This document shows, in pieces, positions 36,274 through 44,893 of a DNA stretch of 64,000 nt. Numbering within the stretch: the first letter of the stretch is position 1; each line of letters begins with the position of its first letter. A program made the position numbers and the translations under genes. The stretch comes from Bacteroidia bacterium (GTDB lineage Bacteria; Bacteroidota; Bacteroidia; B-17B0; Aurantibacillaceae): contig JALOMJ010000003.1 of the NCBI GenBank assembly GCA_025455485.1, positions 1 through 64,000 on the forward strand. The letters are read 5' to 3'. The notes below the pieces were generated by a model. The model did no database searches and was not told the DNA's origin. It saw only the letters and a program-made list of their open reading frames with translations.

Positions 36274-37608
36274 ATGAACATAAGTAGAAACAGCATAGAC
36301 CGTTTGAATGCCGAAATAACAATCAGTCTCAACCCCAACGATTACGAGGCAAAAGTGAACGAGGGCATTAAAAAAGTACAAAAACAAGTAAGTATGCCCG
36401 GTTTCAGACCCGGCAAGGTGCCTAACGGGCTTATCAAAAAGCAATATGGCACACAAATTATGGTGGATGAAATCAATAAGCTGTTAAACGACACCATTTA
36501 CAAATACATTGAGGAAAATAAAATTGAGATATTGGGCAATCCTTTGCCCAAAGACCAAACAAAAGTAGATTTTGAAACACAAAAAGACTTTGAATTCGTT
36601 TACGAGTTGGGCTTGGCACCTGAATTTACTGTGCCATTAGACAGCAAAAGTTCCTTTGTTTACAAAACCGTAAAAATTGACGAGGCCTTGGTTGAAAAGT
36701 ATCTTAAGGATGTTTGCAGAAATTACGGTCAGGCCGTTTACCCTGAGCTTGCCGGGGAAAAAGACGTTTTGTTTGTTGATATAAATGAATTGGACGAATC
36801 AGGAAACATAAAGCCCGGCGGCATATTCAAAAGCACGAGCCTCAGTCCTGAGCGCATTTCCAATAAAAATGCCGCTTCAAAATTAATAGGTTTAAAAAAA
36901 GAAGATAAACTGGTTGTAAATGTTGATGAACTCTTTGAATCAGCAATAGACAAAAGCGTTACCCTTGGTCTTGAGAAAGAGCAAGCCGAAAACACCCATT
37001 GCAATTTACAAATTACCGTAAAAAACATTTCTCGGATTGAAGATGCCGAGTTGAATCAGGACTTGTTTGACCGCATTTACGGTGCAGGCAAGATCAATGG
37101 GTTAGAGGAATTTAAAAACAAAATTCGTGAAGAGCTGGCCTTAATGTTTTCAGCCGACGCCGAGCGGTTTTTGAAGGCAGAAGTTGAAAAAGCATTAATT
37201 GAAAAAATCAATGTTGAATTGCCCGATGCGTTTTTGAAACGCTGGTTAACCGTTGTAAACGAAAAGCCCATCTCTCAGGACGAACTGGAAAAAGATTATC
37301 CAAACTATGCAAAAGCAATGAAATGGAAGCTGATTGAGAACAAAATCATCAAAGACAATGAAATAAAAGTTGACCATAATGAAGCGATAGAGGAGGCAAA
37401 GGCCTTCATCAAGGGTGAATATGCCCGCTACGGCCAAACACCCAGCGAAGAGGACCTCAACAAGATATCGCTTGACCTCTTAACTAAAGAAAAAGAAGCT
37501 CAGAAAATTTTTGAGAACATCTACAGTAAAAAAGTTCTTAATCTCATAAAAGAAAAATGCAATCTGGAAAAGAAAGAACTTAGTTACGAAGATTTTTTTA
37601 AATCCTAA
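36274..37608 (+). CDS. tig: trigger factor (ribosome-bound chaperone)
   Basis: The 444-residue protein has an N-terminal ribosome-binding domain with 'GFRPGKVPNGLIKKQYG', the ribosome-docking loop (FRxGxxP) at about 44-60. The middle part, where FKBP-like prolyl isomerase sits in E. coli, is degenerate ('DVLFVDINELDESG...'), as in other Bacteroidota. The C-terminal helical arm region contains 'NVELPDAFLKRWL'. It shelters nascent chains, including envelope proteins. A strong terminator follows, separating it from uppS. Confidence 0.9.
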   Translation: MNISRNSIDRLNAEITISLNPNDYEAKVNEGIKKVQKQVSMPGFRPGKVPNGLIKKQYGTQIMVDEINKLLNDTIYKYIEENKIEILGNPLPKDQTKVDFETQKDFEFVYELGLAPEFTVPLDSKSSFVYKTVKIDEALVEKYLKDVCRNYGQAVYPELAGEKDVLFVDINELDESGNIKPGGIFKSTSLSPERISNKNAASKLIGLKKEDKLVVNVDELFESAIDKSVTLGLEKEQAENTHCNLQITVKNISRIEDAELNQDLFDRIYGAGKINGLEEFKNKIREELALMFSADAERFLKAEVEKALIEKINVELPDAFLKRWLTVVNEKPISQDELEKDYPNYAKAMKWKLIENKIIKDNEIKVDHNEAIEEAKAFIKGEYARYGQTPSEEDLNKISLDLLTKEKEAQKIFENIYSKKVLNLIKEKCNLEKKELSYEDFFKS

Positions 37609-37624
37609 ACGCTGTTTAAAAGTG

Positions 37625-37657
37625 AAAAACCCGAAGAAGCCCTTCGGGTTTTTTTTT
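37625..37657 (+). terminator. intrinsic terminator after tig
   Basis: AACCCGAAG and CTTCGGGTT arms with a four-base loop and a long T-run, 17 bases after the stop codon. Confidence 0.88.
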
Positions 37658-37813
37658 GGTTTCCGGCCAAAGCGGATGGTTTGATGGTAAATCACCAACT
37701 GCAAAAAACAGTTCTGATTAACCACAAAAAATGCCGAACAAACACAATAAAACCCGATAAAAATTCATTCTATGATTTGTTGCCCCCAGATTAGCTGATT
37801 TTATGCCTTTTCT

Positions 37814-37821
37814 TATCTTTG
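37814..37821 (+). promoter_or_regulatory. -7 promoter element for uppS-bamA
   Basis: TATCTTTG followed by CG is an exact TAnnTTTG match, 15 bases before the uppS ATG at 37836. It lies within the ORF track's longer N-terminus and rules against it. No convincing -33 TTTG at the right spacing. Confidence 0.55.
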
Positions 37822-37835
37822 CGAATCTCGTACCA

Positions 37836-38582
37836 ATGGACGTAAAATCCTCCATACATCCTGCTAATATTCCAAAGCACGTGGCCATCATCATGGATGG
37901 AAACGGTCGTTGGGCTAAAAAGCAGGGTGAAGATCGCATATTCGGTCATCACGAAGGTGTTAACTCGGTGCGCGAGATCGTGGAGGCTTGCGGTGAAATT
38001 GGCGTTCAATTTTTAACCCTGTATGCTTTCAGCACCGAAAACTGGAACCGCCCAAAGGAAGAAGTTGATGCTTTGATGGAGTTGCTGGTGTCTACCATCA
38101 GCATGGAAACTCCCAACCTCAACAGCAAAGGCGTTAAACTTGAAGTTATCGGAAACATAAAAAGTTTACCCGCATCCTGCCAGGCTGAATTAAAGGAGTC
38201 TATAGACATTACAGCAAAAAACACAAAGGTTACACTCATCCTGGCGCTCAGCTACTCCAGCAAGTGGGAAATTACCAATGCCGTGCAACAGCTTGCAAAG
38301 TTGGTAGAGCTTGGAAAACTTAAACCCGAGAACATCAGCAGCGAGCTCATAGAGGAGCACCTGAGCACCAGCAAATGGCCTGATCCGGAACTGATGATAA
38401 GAACCAGCGGAGAACACCGCATCAGCAACTTTTTGCTATGGCAATTGGCCTATTCGGAGTTTTATTTTACCGATGTGTTGTGGCCCGATTTTAGAAAGGA
38501 TGATTTTTTCAGAGCTATACTGGCTTACCAAAACAGGGAAAGACGATTTGGCAAAACAAGCGAACAATTATCCAGGCACTGA
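37836..38582 (+). CDS. uppS: undecaprenyl diphosphate synthase
   Basis: The 248-residue cis-prenyltransferase adds eight isoprene units to farnesyl diphosphate, making the lipid carrier for cell-wall and LPS synthesis. 'HVAIIMDGNGRWAKKQG' (catalytic Asp about 21) with 'GHHEG', 'AFSTENWNRP' and C-terminal 'DPELMIRTSGEHRISNFLLWQLAYSEFYF' are diagnostic. Start chosen at the ATG after the promoter element. Its TGA overlaps the likely CTG start of bamA, a common uppS-bamA pairing in Bacteroidota. Confidence 0.96.
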   Translation: MDVKSSIHPANIPKHVAIIMDGNGRWAKKQGEDRIFGHHEGVNSVREIVEACGEIGVQFLTLYAFSTENWNRPKEEVDALMELLVSTISMETPNLNSKGVKLEVIGNIKSLPASCQAELKESIDITAKNTKVTLILALSYSSKWEITNAVQQLAKLVELGKLKPENISSELIEEHLSTSKWPDPELMIRTSGEHRISNFLLWQLAYSEFYFTDVLWPDFRKDDFFRAILAYQNRERRFGKTSEQLSRH

Positions 38583-41170
38583 GCACTCTAAAACATACTG
38601 TATTTACCCTTTCTCTGCTGATTTTTTGGCTGAGTGTGCATACTCAAAACAACGACAGCTTGTTTATTGAGCCGCTTAAACACCCTAAAACTTATCGTTT
38701 AGCTCCGCTTCAAATTCAAGGCGCGGAGTATACCGACAAAAATGTAATTAGTCTTTTATCTGGTTTAAGTGCCGGCGATGAGGTGAAAATTCCCGGCGAT
38801 AAAATCTCCGATGCCATCCGCAAACTATGGAAGCAGGGCATGTTTGAAGACATACAGATACTACAGGATAAAGTTATCGGAAACGACCTTTTTCTCATCA
38901 TTAAGGTTGTGGAAAGACCCCGGCTCACCAAGTTTAAATTCAAAGGCGATGTAAAAAAGAGTGATGCTGAAGACATCCGCGCAAAGATAAAACTAATGCA
39001 AGAGCGGGTGGTTACCGATTACATGATTGGCAACATCAAAAACATTGTGAAAGAGTTTTATGTGAATAAAGGCTATTATTTTGCGAAGGTGAACATCCTC
39101 ACAGAGCGCGACACAGTGGCCCGCACCCCCCACATCAGCCTTACCATTGACGTGAGAAAAGGAAAAACGGTTCGCATACAAGATATTTATATCAAAGGAA
39201 ATACCGTGATCACGTCGGCCAAGTTGCGCCGAAGCCTGGAGGAAAGTAAAGCCTTCCGCTGGTATTTTCCGTTTAATTCGGGCAAATACCTTGAAGAGAA
39301 CTTACAAAAGGATCTTCCGGGCATTGTGGAGAAATACAACGCCAAGGGATACAGGGATGCCCGCATCGCTAAAGACACCATGTATTTTGTGGCCCCCGAT
39401 CGGGTGGCGATAGAAATTACAGTTGATGAAGGAAGAAAGTATTATTTCGGAACATTTAAGTGGTATGGGAACACAAAGTACCGCAATGGGCAGTTGGATA
39501 CCATTTTAAACATTAAACCCGGCACAGTTTACGATAAAAGTAAGTTGGATCAAAAATTGTTTATGAACCCTAACGGCTTTGACATTTCCAGCTTGTATCT
39601 CGACGATGGGTACTTGTTTTTTCAGGCCAACCAGCAAGAGAGCAACATACATAACGATACCATTGACTTTGACATATTGATGTATGAAGGAAAGCAGGCC
39701 ACCATCAATAAAATTACCATAAAAGGCAATGATAAAACCAACGACCACGTGATTTATCGTGAAATTCGAACCAGGCCCGGGCAATTGTTTCGACGAACCG
39801 ACATCATGCGCACCCAGCGCGAATTGGCACAGTTGGGGTATTTTAATCCAGAGAAGCTGGACATAAGGCCAACGCCAAATCCGGCTGACGGCACAGTGGA
39901 CATAGAATATGTGGTGGAGGAAAAGCCGAGTGATCAAATTGAATTGAGCGGTGGCTGGGGGGGGAGAACCGTTAGTCAGGCCGGAGGCCAACAGGGTCTG
40001 GGAATTATTGGTACGCTGGGGGTTTCGTTCACCAATTTTTCTACACGCAATATTTTTAAAAGAGAGTCATGGAAACCATTACCTAGCGGCGATGGGCAGA
40101 AACTGAGTTTGCGTGCACAAACCAACGGACCAACCTATCAGTCCTATAATTTCTCTTTTACTGAGCCATGGCTGGGCGGTAAAAAACCAAACTCCCTCAC
40201 GTTTTCGTTATTTCATTCTGTGTTCAGTAACGGCAGAAAAAAGTATTACAAATCTGAAACCGGAGACAAGGTAGAAAACCCCGCCCGCGCGCACATGATT
40301 GTCACCGGAACCTCCTTAGGTTTTGGACGCAGGTTGAAGTGGCCCGACAATTTTTTCAGCATGTACAATAGCGTGAGTTATAACCATTATGATTTAAAAA
40401 ACTGGACCAGCTTCATATTCAGTAACGGTACGGCAAATGATCTTAACTTTGGTCTTAACCTGTCGCGAAACTCGGTGGATGCTCCAATTTATCCTAAATC
40501 AGGCTCCAATTTTGTATTTAATGCACAGCTTACACCACCGTATTCTTTGTTCAACGGTAAAGATTACACCAACATGGAGCCGGCCGAGCGCTATAAGTAT
40601 ATTGAATATCAAAAATACAAATTCACAGCCGAGTGGTTTACCCAATTAACCAACCAAAAAGCTGCTGAGGGCAAAGAAGCCCGTAACGCCGTGTTAAGAA
40701 CCAAAATTGGATATGGTTTTTTAGGCATGTACAATAAGGAAGTTGGACTTTCGCCTTTTGAACGCTTTTATATGGGTGGCAGTGGCATCAGCGGCTTTCA
40801 AAATTTTGTTGCCAGAGAGATTATCGGCCTGAGGGGCTACCCTGATAATTCCATTTCGAGTCAGGTTGGAGATCCAATAGTTGCCAGATATACATTAGAA
40901 TTGCGCTATCCTGTGAGTTTAAATCCTCAGGCCACCATTTTTCTGCTTGGATTTGCGGAGGCAGGAAATACCTGGAGAAACTTCAGAACCTTTAACCCGT
41001 TTGACGTAAAACGCAGCGCCGGTTTTGGTATGCGCGTATTTTTGCCCATGTTTGGTATGCTAGGCATTGATTATGGCTGGGGCTTCGACAGTGTGCCGGG
41101 TAAGCCGGGCATTGGCAACGGACAAGGGCAGTTTCATTTTACCATTGGTGGTACTTTGGGCGAACTCTGA
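38579..41170 (+). CDS. bamA: outer-membrane assembly factor BamA
   Basis: An Omp85 protein of about 863 residues: signal peptide, five POTRA domains (about 40-440), then a 16-strand barrel with 'FTEPWLGGKKPNSL', 'GLRGYPDN' (the loop 6 RGxxD-like motif) and 'LELRYPVSLNP'. The ORF track starts at a GTG (38636) that cuts the signal peptide. In the same frame upstream lies 'LKHTVFTLSLLIFWLSVHTQ', a good signal sequence, but there is no ATG, GTG or TTG before it. The best start is the CTG at 38579, overlapping the uppS TGA as CTGA. It folds beta-barrels into the outer membrane, with the OmpH/Skp genes following. Confidence 0.92.
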   Translation: MSTLKHTVFTLSLLIFWLSVHTQNNDSLFIEPLKHPKTYRLAPLQIQGAEYTDKNVISLLSGLSAGDEVKIPGDKISDAIRKLWKQGMFEDIQILQDKVIGNDLFLIIKVVERPRLTKFKFKGDVKKSDAEDIRAKIKLMQERVVTDYMIGNIKNIVKEFYVNKGYYFAKVNILTERDTVARTPHISLTIDVRKGKTVRIQDIYIKGNTVITSAKLRRSLEESKAFRWYFPFNSGKYLEENLQKDLPGIVEKYNAKGYRDARIAKDTMYFVAPDRVAIEITVDEGRKYYFGTFKWYGNTKYRNGQLDTILNIKPGTVYDKSKLDQKLFMNPNGFDISSLYLDDGYLFFQANQQESNIHNDTIDFDILMYEGKQATINKITIKGNDKTNDHVIYREIRTRPGQLFRRTDIMRTQRELAQLGYFNPEKLDIRPTPNPADGTVDIEYVVEEKPSDQIELSGGWGGRTVSQAGGQQGLGIIGTLGVSFTNFSTRNIFKRESWKPLPSGDGQKLSLRAQTNGPTYQSYNFSFTEPWLGGKKPNSLTFSLFHSVFSNGRKKYYKSETGDKVENPARAHMIVTGTSLGFGRRLKWPDNFFSMYNSVSYNHYDLKNWTSFIFSNGTANDLNFGLNLSRNSVDAPIYPKSGSNFVFNAQLTPPYSLFNGKDYTNMEPAERYKYIEYQKYKFTAEWFTQLTNQKAAEGKEARNAVLRTKIGYGFLGMYNKEVGLSPFERFYMGGSGISGFQNFVAREIIGLRGYPDNSISSQVGDPIVARYTLELRYPVSLNPQATIFLLGFAEAGNTWRNFRTFNPFDVKRSAGFGMRVFLPMFGMLGIDYGWGFDSVPGKPGIGNGQGQFHFTIGGTLGEL

Positions 41171-41237
41171 CAAAATATGTTAATGACCGTTTACACACTA
41201 TTATGGCACATTTTATGTTACATTTAAAATCCAAAAC

Positions 41238-41762
41238 ATGAAAAAACCCCTGTCGCTTTTTTTGTTATTTTTCCTACTGACAATGTCTGTTTCCGCTCAA
41301 CCAGCGGCAAAATTCGGCTATGTAGACAGCGATTATATTCTCAGTCAAATCCCTGAATACAAGGCCGCCCAAACCGAATTGGATAAAACCAGCGCGCAAT
41401 GGCAAAAAGACATTGAGCTGAAGTTTGCCGAGGTGGATAAATTAAACAAAGCCTATCAGGCCGATGCGATTTTGTTAACCGATGAAATGAAGAAAAAAAG
41501 AGAGCAGGAAATCGCCACCCGCGAAAAGGAGGCCAAAGATTTTCAGAAGCAAAAGTTTGGTGTGGACGGAGAACTCTTTAAAAAGCGCCAGGAATTAGTA
41601 AAACCCATACAGGATAAGGTGTATAATGCGATTAAGTCGGTAGCAGAAAAGAAAGGACTGGGCATCGTACTTGATAAAAGCGGGCAACTTACGATACTCT
41701 ATGTAAATCCAAAATATGATGCCAGCGACGATGTATTGGAATTACTTGGTTATAAAAAATAA
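41238..41762 (+). CDS. OmpH/Skp-family periplasmic chaperone 1
   Basis: The 174-residue protein has a signal peptide (about 1-20, ending SVSAQ), 'KFGYVDSDYILSQIPEYKAAQ' at the head of the body domain, a long charged coiled-coil (about 45-125), and 'KGLGIVLDKSGQLTILYVNPKYDASDDVL' at the end, all typical of OmpH/Skp. Skp trimers hold unfolded outer-membrane proteins on the way to BamA. It lies 67 bases after bamA and 34 bases before a second copy. Confidence 0.92.
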   Translation: MKKPLSLFLLFFLLTMSVSAQPAAKFGYVDSDYILSQIPEYKAAQTELDKTSAQWQKDIELKFAEVDKLNKAYQADAILLTDEMKKKREQEIATREKEAKDFQKQKFGVDGELFKKRQELVKPIQDKVYNAIKSVAEKKGLGIVLDKSGQLTILYVNPKYDASDDVLELLGYKK

Positions 41763-41796
41763 ATAAATCTTAATTTAGCACACCAAAACAAAAAAC

Positions 41797-42405
41797 ATGA
41801 AGCAATTGAATATCAGAAGAGCAGCTTTAGTTCTCCTAGCAGCAGGAAGCATTAACTTAGTAAGCGCACAAAAAATAGCCCACTTGAGCCTCGACTCTTT
41901 GGTGAGTTTAATGCCTGAAACAAAGGTGGCAACCGATGCCGCTCAGCAATACCTTAAAGGCCTGAACGAAGAAAGCGTAGCCATGCAAACAGAATTTGAA
42001 AGCAAGTACAAAGATTACCTTGAAAAAGAAGCCACCATGAGTGAGCTGCTGAAACGAAACAAACAGGAAGATCTTCAGCAGCTGCAAAACCGGATTCAGG
42101 AGTTTCAGCGTCAGGCGGAACAAGAATACCGTAAAAAACAGGCAGAACTCACCGGGCCGATACTCGAAAAGGCAAAAAAAGGGATAGAAGCTGTGGCGAA
42201 AGAGGGCGGATACAAATACGTTCTGGATACAAGCGTACAGAGTACCTCTGTTCTATACAGCGAAGCGTCAGATGATATTTTAATGGCAGTAAAGAAAAAA
42301 CTCGATGGAATGCCTCCTGCCAGTATTCCCGGAGCAGCACCTGCAGGCACAGGAGGGATTAAAACCCCACCCAGCCCAACAAAAGCGCCATCCCAGGGCA
42401 AATAA
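41797..42405 (+). CDS. OmpH/Skp-family periplasmic chaperone 2
   Basis: The 202-residue paralogue has a signal peptide (ending LVSAQ), 'KIAHLSLDSLVSLMPETKVA', a coiled-coil rich in Gln and Glu (about 50-120), and 'GGYKYVLDTSVQSTSVLYSEASDDI'. An additional Pro/Gly/Ala-rich tail of about 30 residues is absent from the first copy. The two chaperones probably have overlapping or client-specific roles. A terminator follows directly, closing uppS-bamA-ompH-ompH. Confidence 0.92.
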   Translation: MKQLNIRRAALVLLAAGSINLVSAQKIAHLSLDSLVSLMPETKVATDAAQQYLKGLNEESVAMQTEFESKYKDYLEKEATMSELLKRNKQEDLQQLQNRIQEFQRQAEQEYRKKQAELTGPILEKAKKGIEAVAKEGGYKYVLDTSVQSTSVLYSEASDDILMAVKKKLDGMPPASIPGAAPAGTGGIKTPPSPTKAPSQGK

Positions 42406-42412
42406 TATTAAG

Positions 42413-42437
42413 AACCACCCATTGCGGTGGTTTTTTT
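42413..42437 (+). terminator. intrinsic terminator after the ompH pair
   Basis: AACCACC and GGTGGTT arms with a short loop and T-run, ending the bamA-ompH transcript. Confidence 0.85.
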
Positions 42438-42468
42438 AAACCTTTTAAAGAATTGATGGTTACTGCTC

Positions 42469-43386
42469 ATGAAAGCAATGCCCGTTAAATTTTCCATAAA
42501 AGATCTTGAGCGCCTGTCGGGGGTAAAAGCCCATACCCTAAGAATCTGGGAACAGCGTTACGAGCTGCTTCAGCCCAGCCGAACCGACACAAATATCAGG
42601 TTTTACAATAACGATGATCTAAAAAAGATTCTAAACGTTTCTTTACTCAATAACCACGGCTATAAAATTTCTTCCATTGCAAGTTTGAGTGATGAAAATC
42701 TTCTTAAGGAGGCCGGAAAGCTTCTGCATAAGTTTGAAAAGGAGGATGATCAGATCGAAAACCTGATGTTATCCCTTTTGGATTGGGACGAAAATAAGTT
42801 TGAAGAGACAGTAAAGAATGCCATTGAGCATTTTGGCCTCGAGAATACCATGGAAAAAATTGTGTTTCCGTTTTTGCGCCAGCTCGGAACCATGTGGCAG
42901 GTAGGCATTGTTGATCCGGCTCAGGAGCACTTTATTTCTAATCTTATACGGCAGAAAATAATTGTAGAGATTGATAAACTTGGCATTGGAAATAGCCAAA
43001 ACGAGAAAAGAGCCGTGTTGTTTTTACCCAACAATGAAATGCACGAAATGGGCCTTTTGTACATCCATTACCTTTGCCGCAAACAAGGAATAAAGTGTTT
43101 GTACCTTGGCCAAAGCATGCCATTTGAAGATCTGAGGGCAGTGTATAATACCGTAAAACCCGATTTTTTGATTAGTGTACTCACTGCCTGCTTTAATGCA
43201 GAAGAAACAATAGATTTTTTAAATAAAACCAAGTCAGCCTTTACTTCATCCCGAGTTTACCTCAGTGGACGATTGCTTGTTGGAGAAAACGCCCCAAACT
43301 TCGCTTATCCTCCAAACATGACTGTTTTTAAGGAGTTTGATGAATTTAAAAAGTTAATCTCAGATACAGGAACTAAAATTTCCTAA
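42469..43386 (+). CDS. CarH/LitR-like MerR-family regulator with B12-binding photosensory domain
   Basis: The 305-residue protein has an N-terminal MerR helix-turn-helix ('FSIKDLERLSGVKAHTLRIWEQRY', about 8-31). A helical bundle follows, with W143 then nine residues then E153-H154 (W-x9-EH), the motif over the upper face of adenosylcobalamin in CarH. The Rossmann B12 domain has E190-x-H192-x-x-G195, the lower-ligand motif. By family knowledge such proteins repress carotenoid genes in the dark and release DNA when light breaks the Co-C bond. The carotenoid cluster begins 2.6 kb downstream; control of it is inference. Confidence 0.88.
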   Translation: MKAMPVKFSIKDLERLSGVKAHTLRIWEQRYELLQPSRTDTNIRFYNNDDLKKILNVSLLNNHGYKISSIASLSDENLLKEAGKLLHKFEKEDDQIENLMLSLLDWDENKFEETVKNAIEHFGLENTMEKIVFPFLRQLGTMWQVGIVDPAQEHFISNLIRQKIIVEIDKLGIGNSQNEKRAVLFLPNNEMHEMGLLYIHYLCRKQGIKCLYLGQSMPFEDLRAVYNTVKPDFLISVLTACFNAEETIDFLNKTKSAFTSSRVYLSGRLLVGENAPNFAYPPNMTVFKEFDEFKKLISDTGTKIS

Positions 43387-43429
43387 GGCAGTATTTCCTC
43401 TGAGATAATTCCTAATTTTAAGCCTTCTC

Positions 43430-44893
43430 ATGCACAGGCTTTTTATAACAAACACGCTTACCCGAACAAAAGAAGAGTTTAAACCCATACACCCCCCTTT
43501 GGTGGGACTTTATGTGTGTGGACCAACCGTATACAGTGATGTGCATTTAGGCAATTGCCGCACATTCATGTCCTTTGACATGATTTACAGGTATCTGGTT
43601 CATTTGGGATACAAGGTGCGCTATGTTCGAAACATTACCGATGCCGGACACCTTGAGGGCGACCGTGACGAGGGCGACGATAAGTTTGCAAAAAAAGCCA
43701 AGCTGGAGCAATTGGAGCCCATGGAAATTGTACAGAAATACACCGTTGGATTTCATGAGGTGATGCAGGCATTTAACAACCTTCCCCCGAGCATAGAGCC
43801 TACCGCTACCGGACACATTTGTGAACAGATTGAAATGGTGAAAGAAATAATTTCAAACGGCTATGCCTATGAAATAAACGGAACGGTGTATTTTGACGTT
43901 GAGAAATACAGCAAGTCCTTTAATTATGGCCAACTCACCAATCGAAAATTGGAAGAATTGTTGGAGGGCACGCGTGAACTTAGCGGACAGGATGAGAAAA
44001 AAGGCCGGCTTGATTTTGCCTTGTGGATTAAAGCCAAACCCGAAACCTTAATGAAATGGCCCTCACCATGGGGTTGGGGTTTCCCGGGCTGGCACATTGA
44101 GTGTTCGGCCATGAGCAACAAATACCTGGGTGATGTGTTTGATATTCACGGAGGGGGTATGGACTTGCAGGCGACACACCATACCAATGAAATTGCCCAA
44201 TCTCAGGCTTGTAAACACAAGGCCCCTGTTAATTATTGGATGCACACAAATATGTTAACGGTAAACGGCGTGCGCATGTCTAAATCGGCAGGTAACGGCT
44301 TCCTCCCTCACGAACTTTTCAGCGGGAACCATCCATTGCTTGAGAAAGGCTATGCACCAATGGCGGTGCGCTTTTTTATGCTTCAAACCCATTATAGCAG
44401 CACGCTTGATTTTTCAAACGAGGCCCTTCAGGCCAGCGAAAAAGGCTATGAACGTTTGATGGATAGCCTTGCAACCTTACAAAATTTAAAATCATCGGAA
44501 CAAAGTGACGAGGATCTGCATGCTTTGCAGCAGAAATGCTATGAGGCCATGAACGATGATTTTAATACACCGGTTTTGATTGCACACCTGTTTGATGCTG
44601 TTCGCATCATTAATTCCTGCAATGACGGAAAACTAAAGTTAAAAGCAGAGGACATAGCATTGCTGAAAAAACTTTATCAGGATTTTGTGTTCGATGTATT
44701 AGGGTTAAAACAAAATTCAGAATCATCAAAATATTCAGAGGTTTTAGATAAAGTGATGGATTTGGTTTTAGACATTAGAGCCAAAGCCAAACAAGAAAAA
44801 AACTTTGCCTTGAGCGATGCCATACGTGATAAACTCAATCAGGCGGGAGTACAAATTAAGGACGGAAAAGAGGGTAGCAGCTGGAAAGTATGA
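43430..44893 (+). CDS. cysS: cysteinyl-tRNA synthetase
   Basis: The 487-residue class I synthetase shows zinc-ligand Cys and HIGH-like motif 'CGPTVYSDVHLGNCRTF' (about 30-46), 'GWGFPGWHIECSAM' with the second zinc Cys, 'HHTNEIAQSQA', and the KMSKS-type 'VRMSKSAGNGF'. Length and order match the family. Its last codons overlap the start of the glutaminyl cyclase gene by ATGA, so the two are probably co-translated. Cytosolic and essential. Confidence 0.97.
   Translation: MHRLFITNTLTRTKEEFKPIHPPLVGLYVCGPTVYSDVHLGNCRTFMSFDMIYRYLVHLGYKVRYVRNITDAGHLEGDRDEGDDKFAKKAKLEQLEPMEIVQKYTVGFHEVMQAFNNLPPSIEPTATGHICEQIEMVKEIISNGYAYEINGTVYFDVEKYSKSFNYGQLTNRKLEELLEGTRELSGQDEKKGRLDFALWIKAKPETLMKWPSPWGWGFPGWHIECSAMSNKYLGDVFDIHGGGMDLQATHHTNEIAQSQACKHKAPVNYWMHTNMLTVNGVRMSKSAGNGFLPHELFSGNHPLLEKGYAPMAVRFFMLQTHYSSTLDFSNEALQASEKGYERLMDSLATLQNLKSSEQSDEDLHALQQKCYEAMNDDFNTPVLIAHLFDAVRIINSCNDGKLKLKAEDIALLKKLYQDFVFDVLGLKQNSESSKYSEVLDKVMDLVLDIRAKAKQEKNFALSDAIRDKLNQAGVQIKDGKEGSSWKV

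Noticed and set aside
37879-37884. CACGTG cores at 37879 and elsewhere (11510, 30159, 32143, 39745, 46634, 61914, 62194) as further parS sites
   Set aside because: The flanking arms do not match TGTTt/GAACa; most are in ordinary coding sequence.
38473-38670. 65-residue plus-strand ORF across uppS-bamA
   Set aside because: It is in a third frame overlapping both genes, with no start context or family match.
42111-42401. 96-residue minus-strand ORF with hydrophobic stretches
   Set aside because: Antisense shadow of the second ompH gene; no independent promoter or homology.
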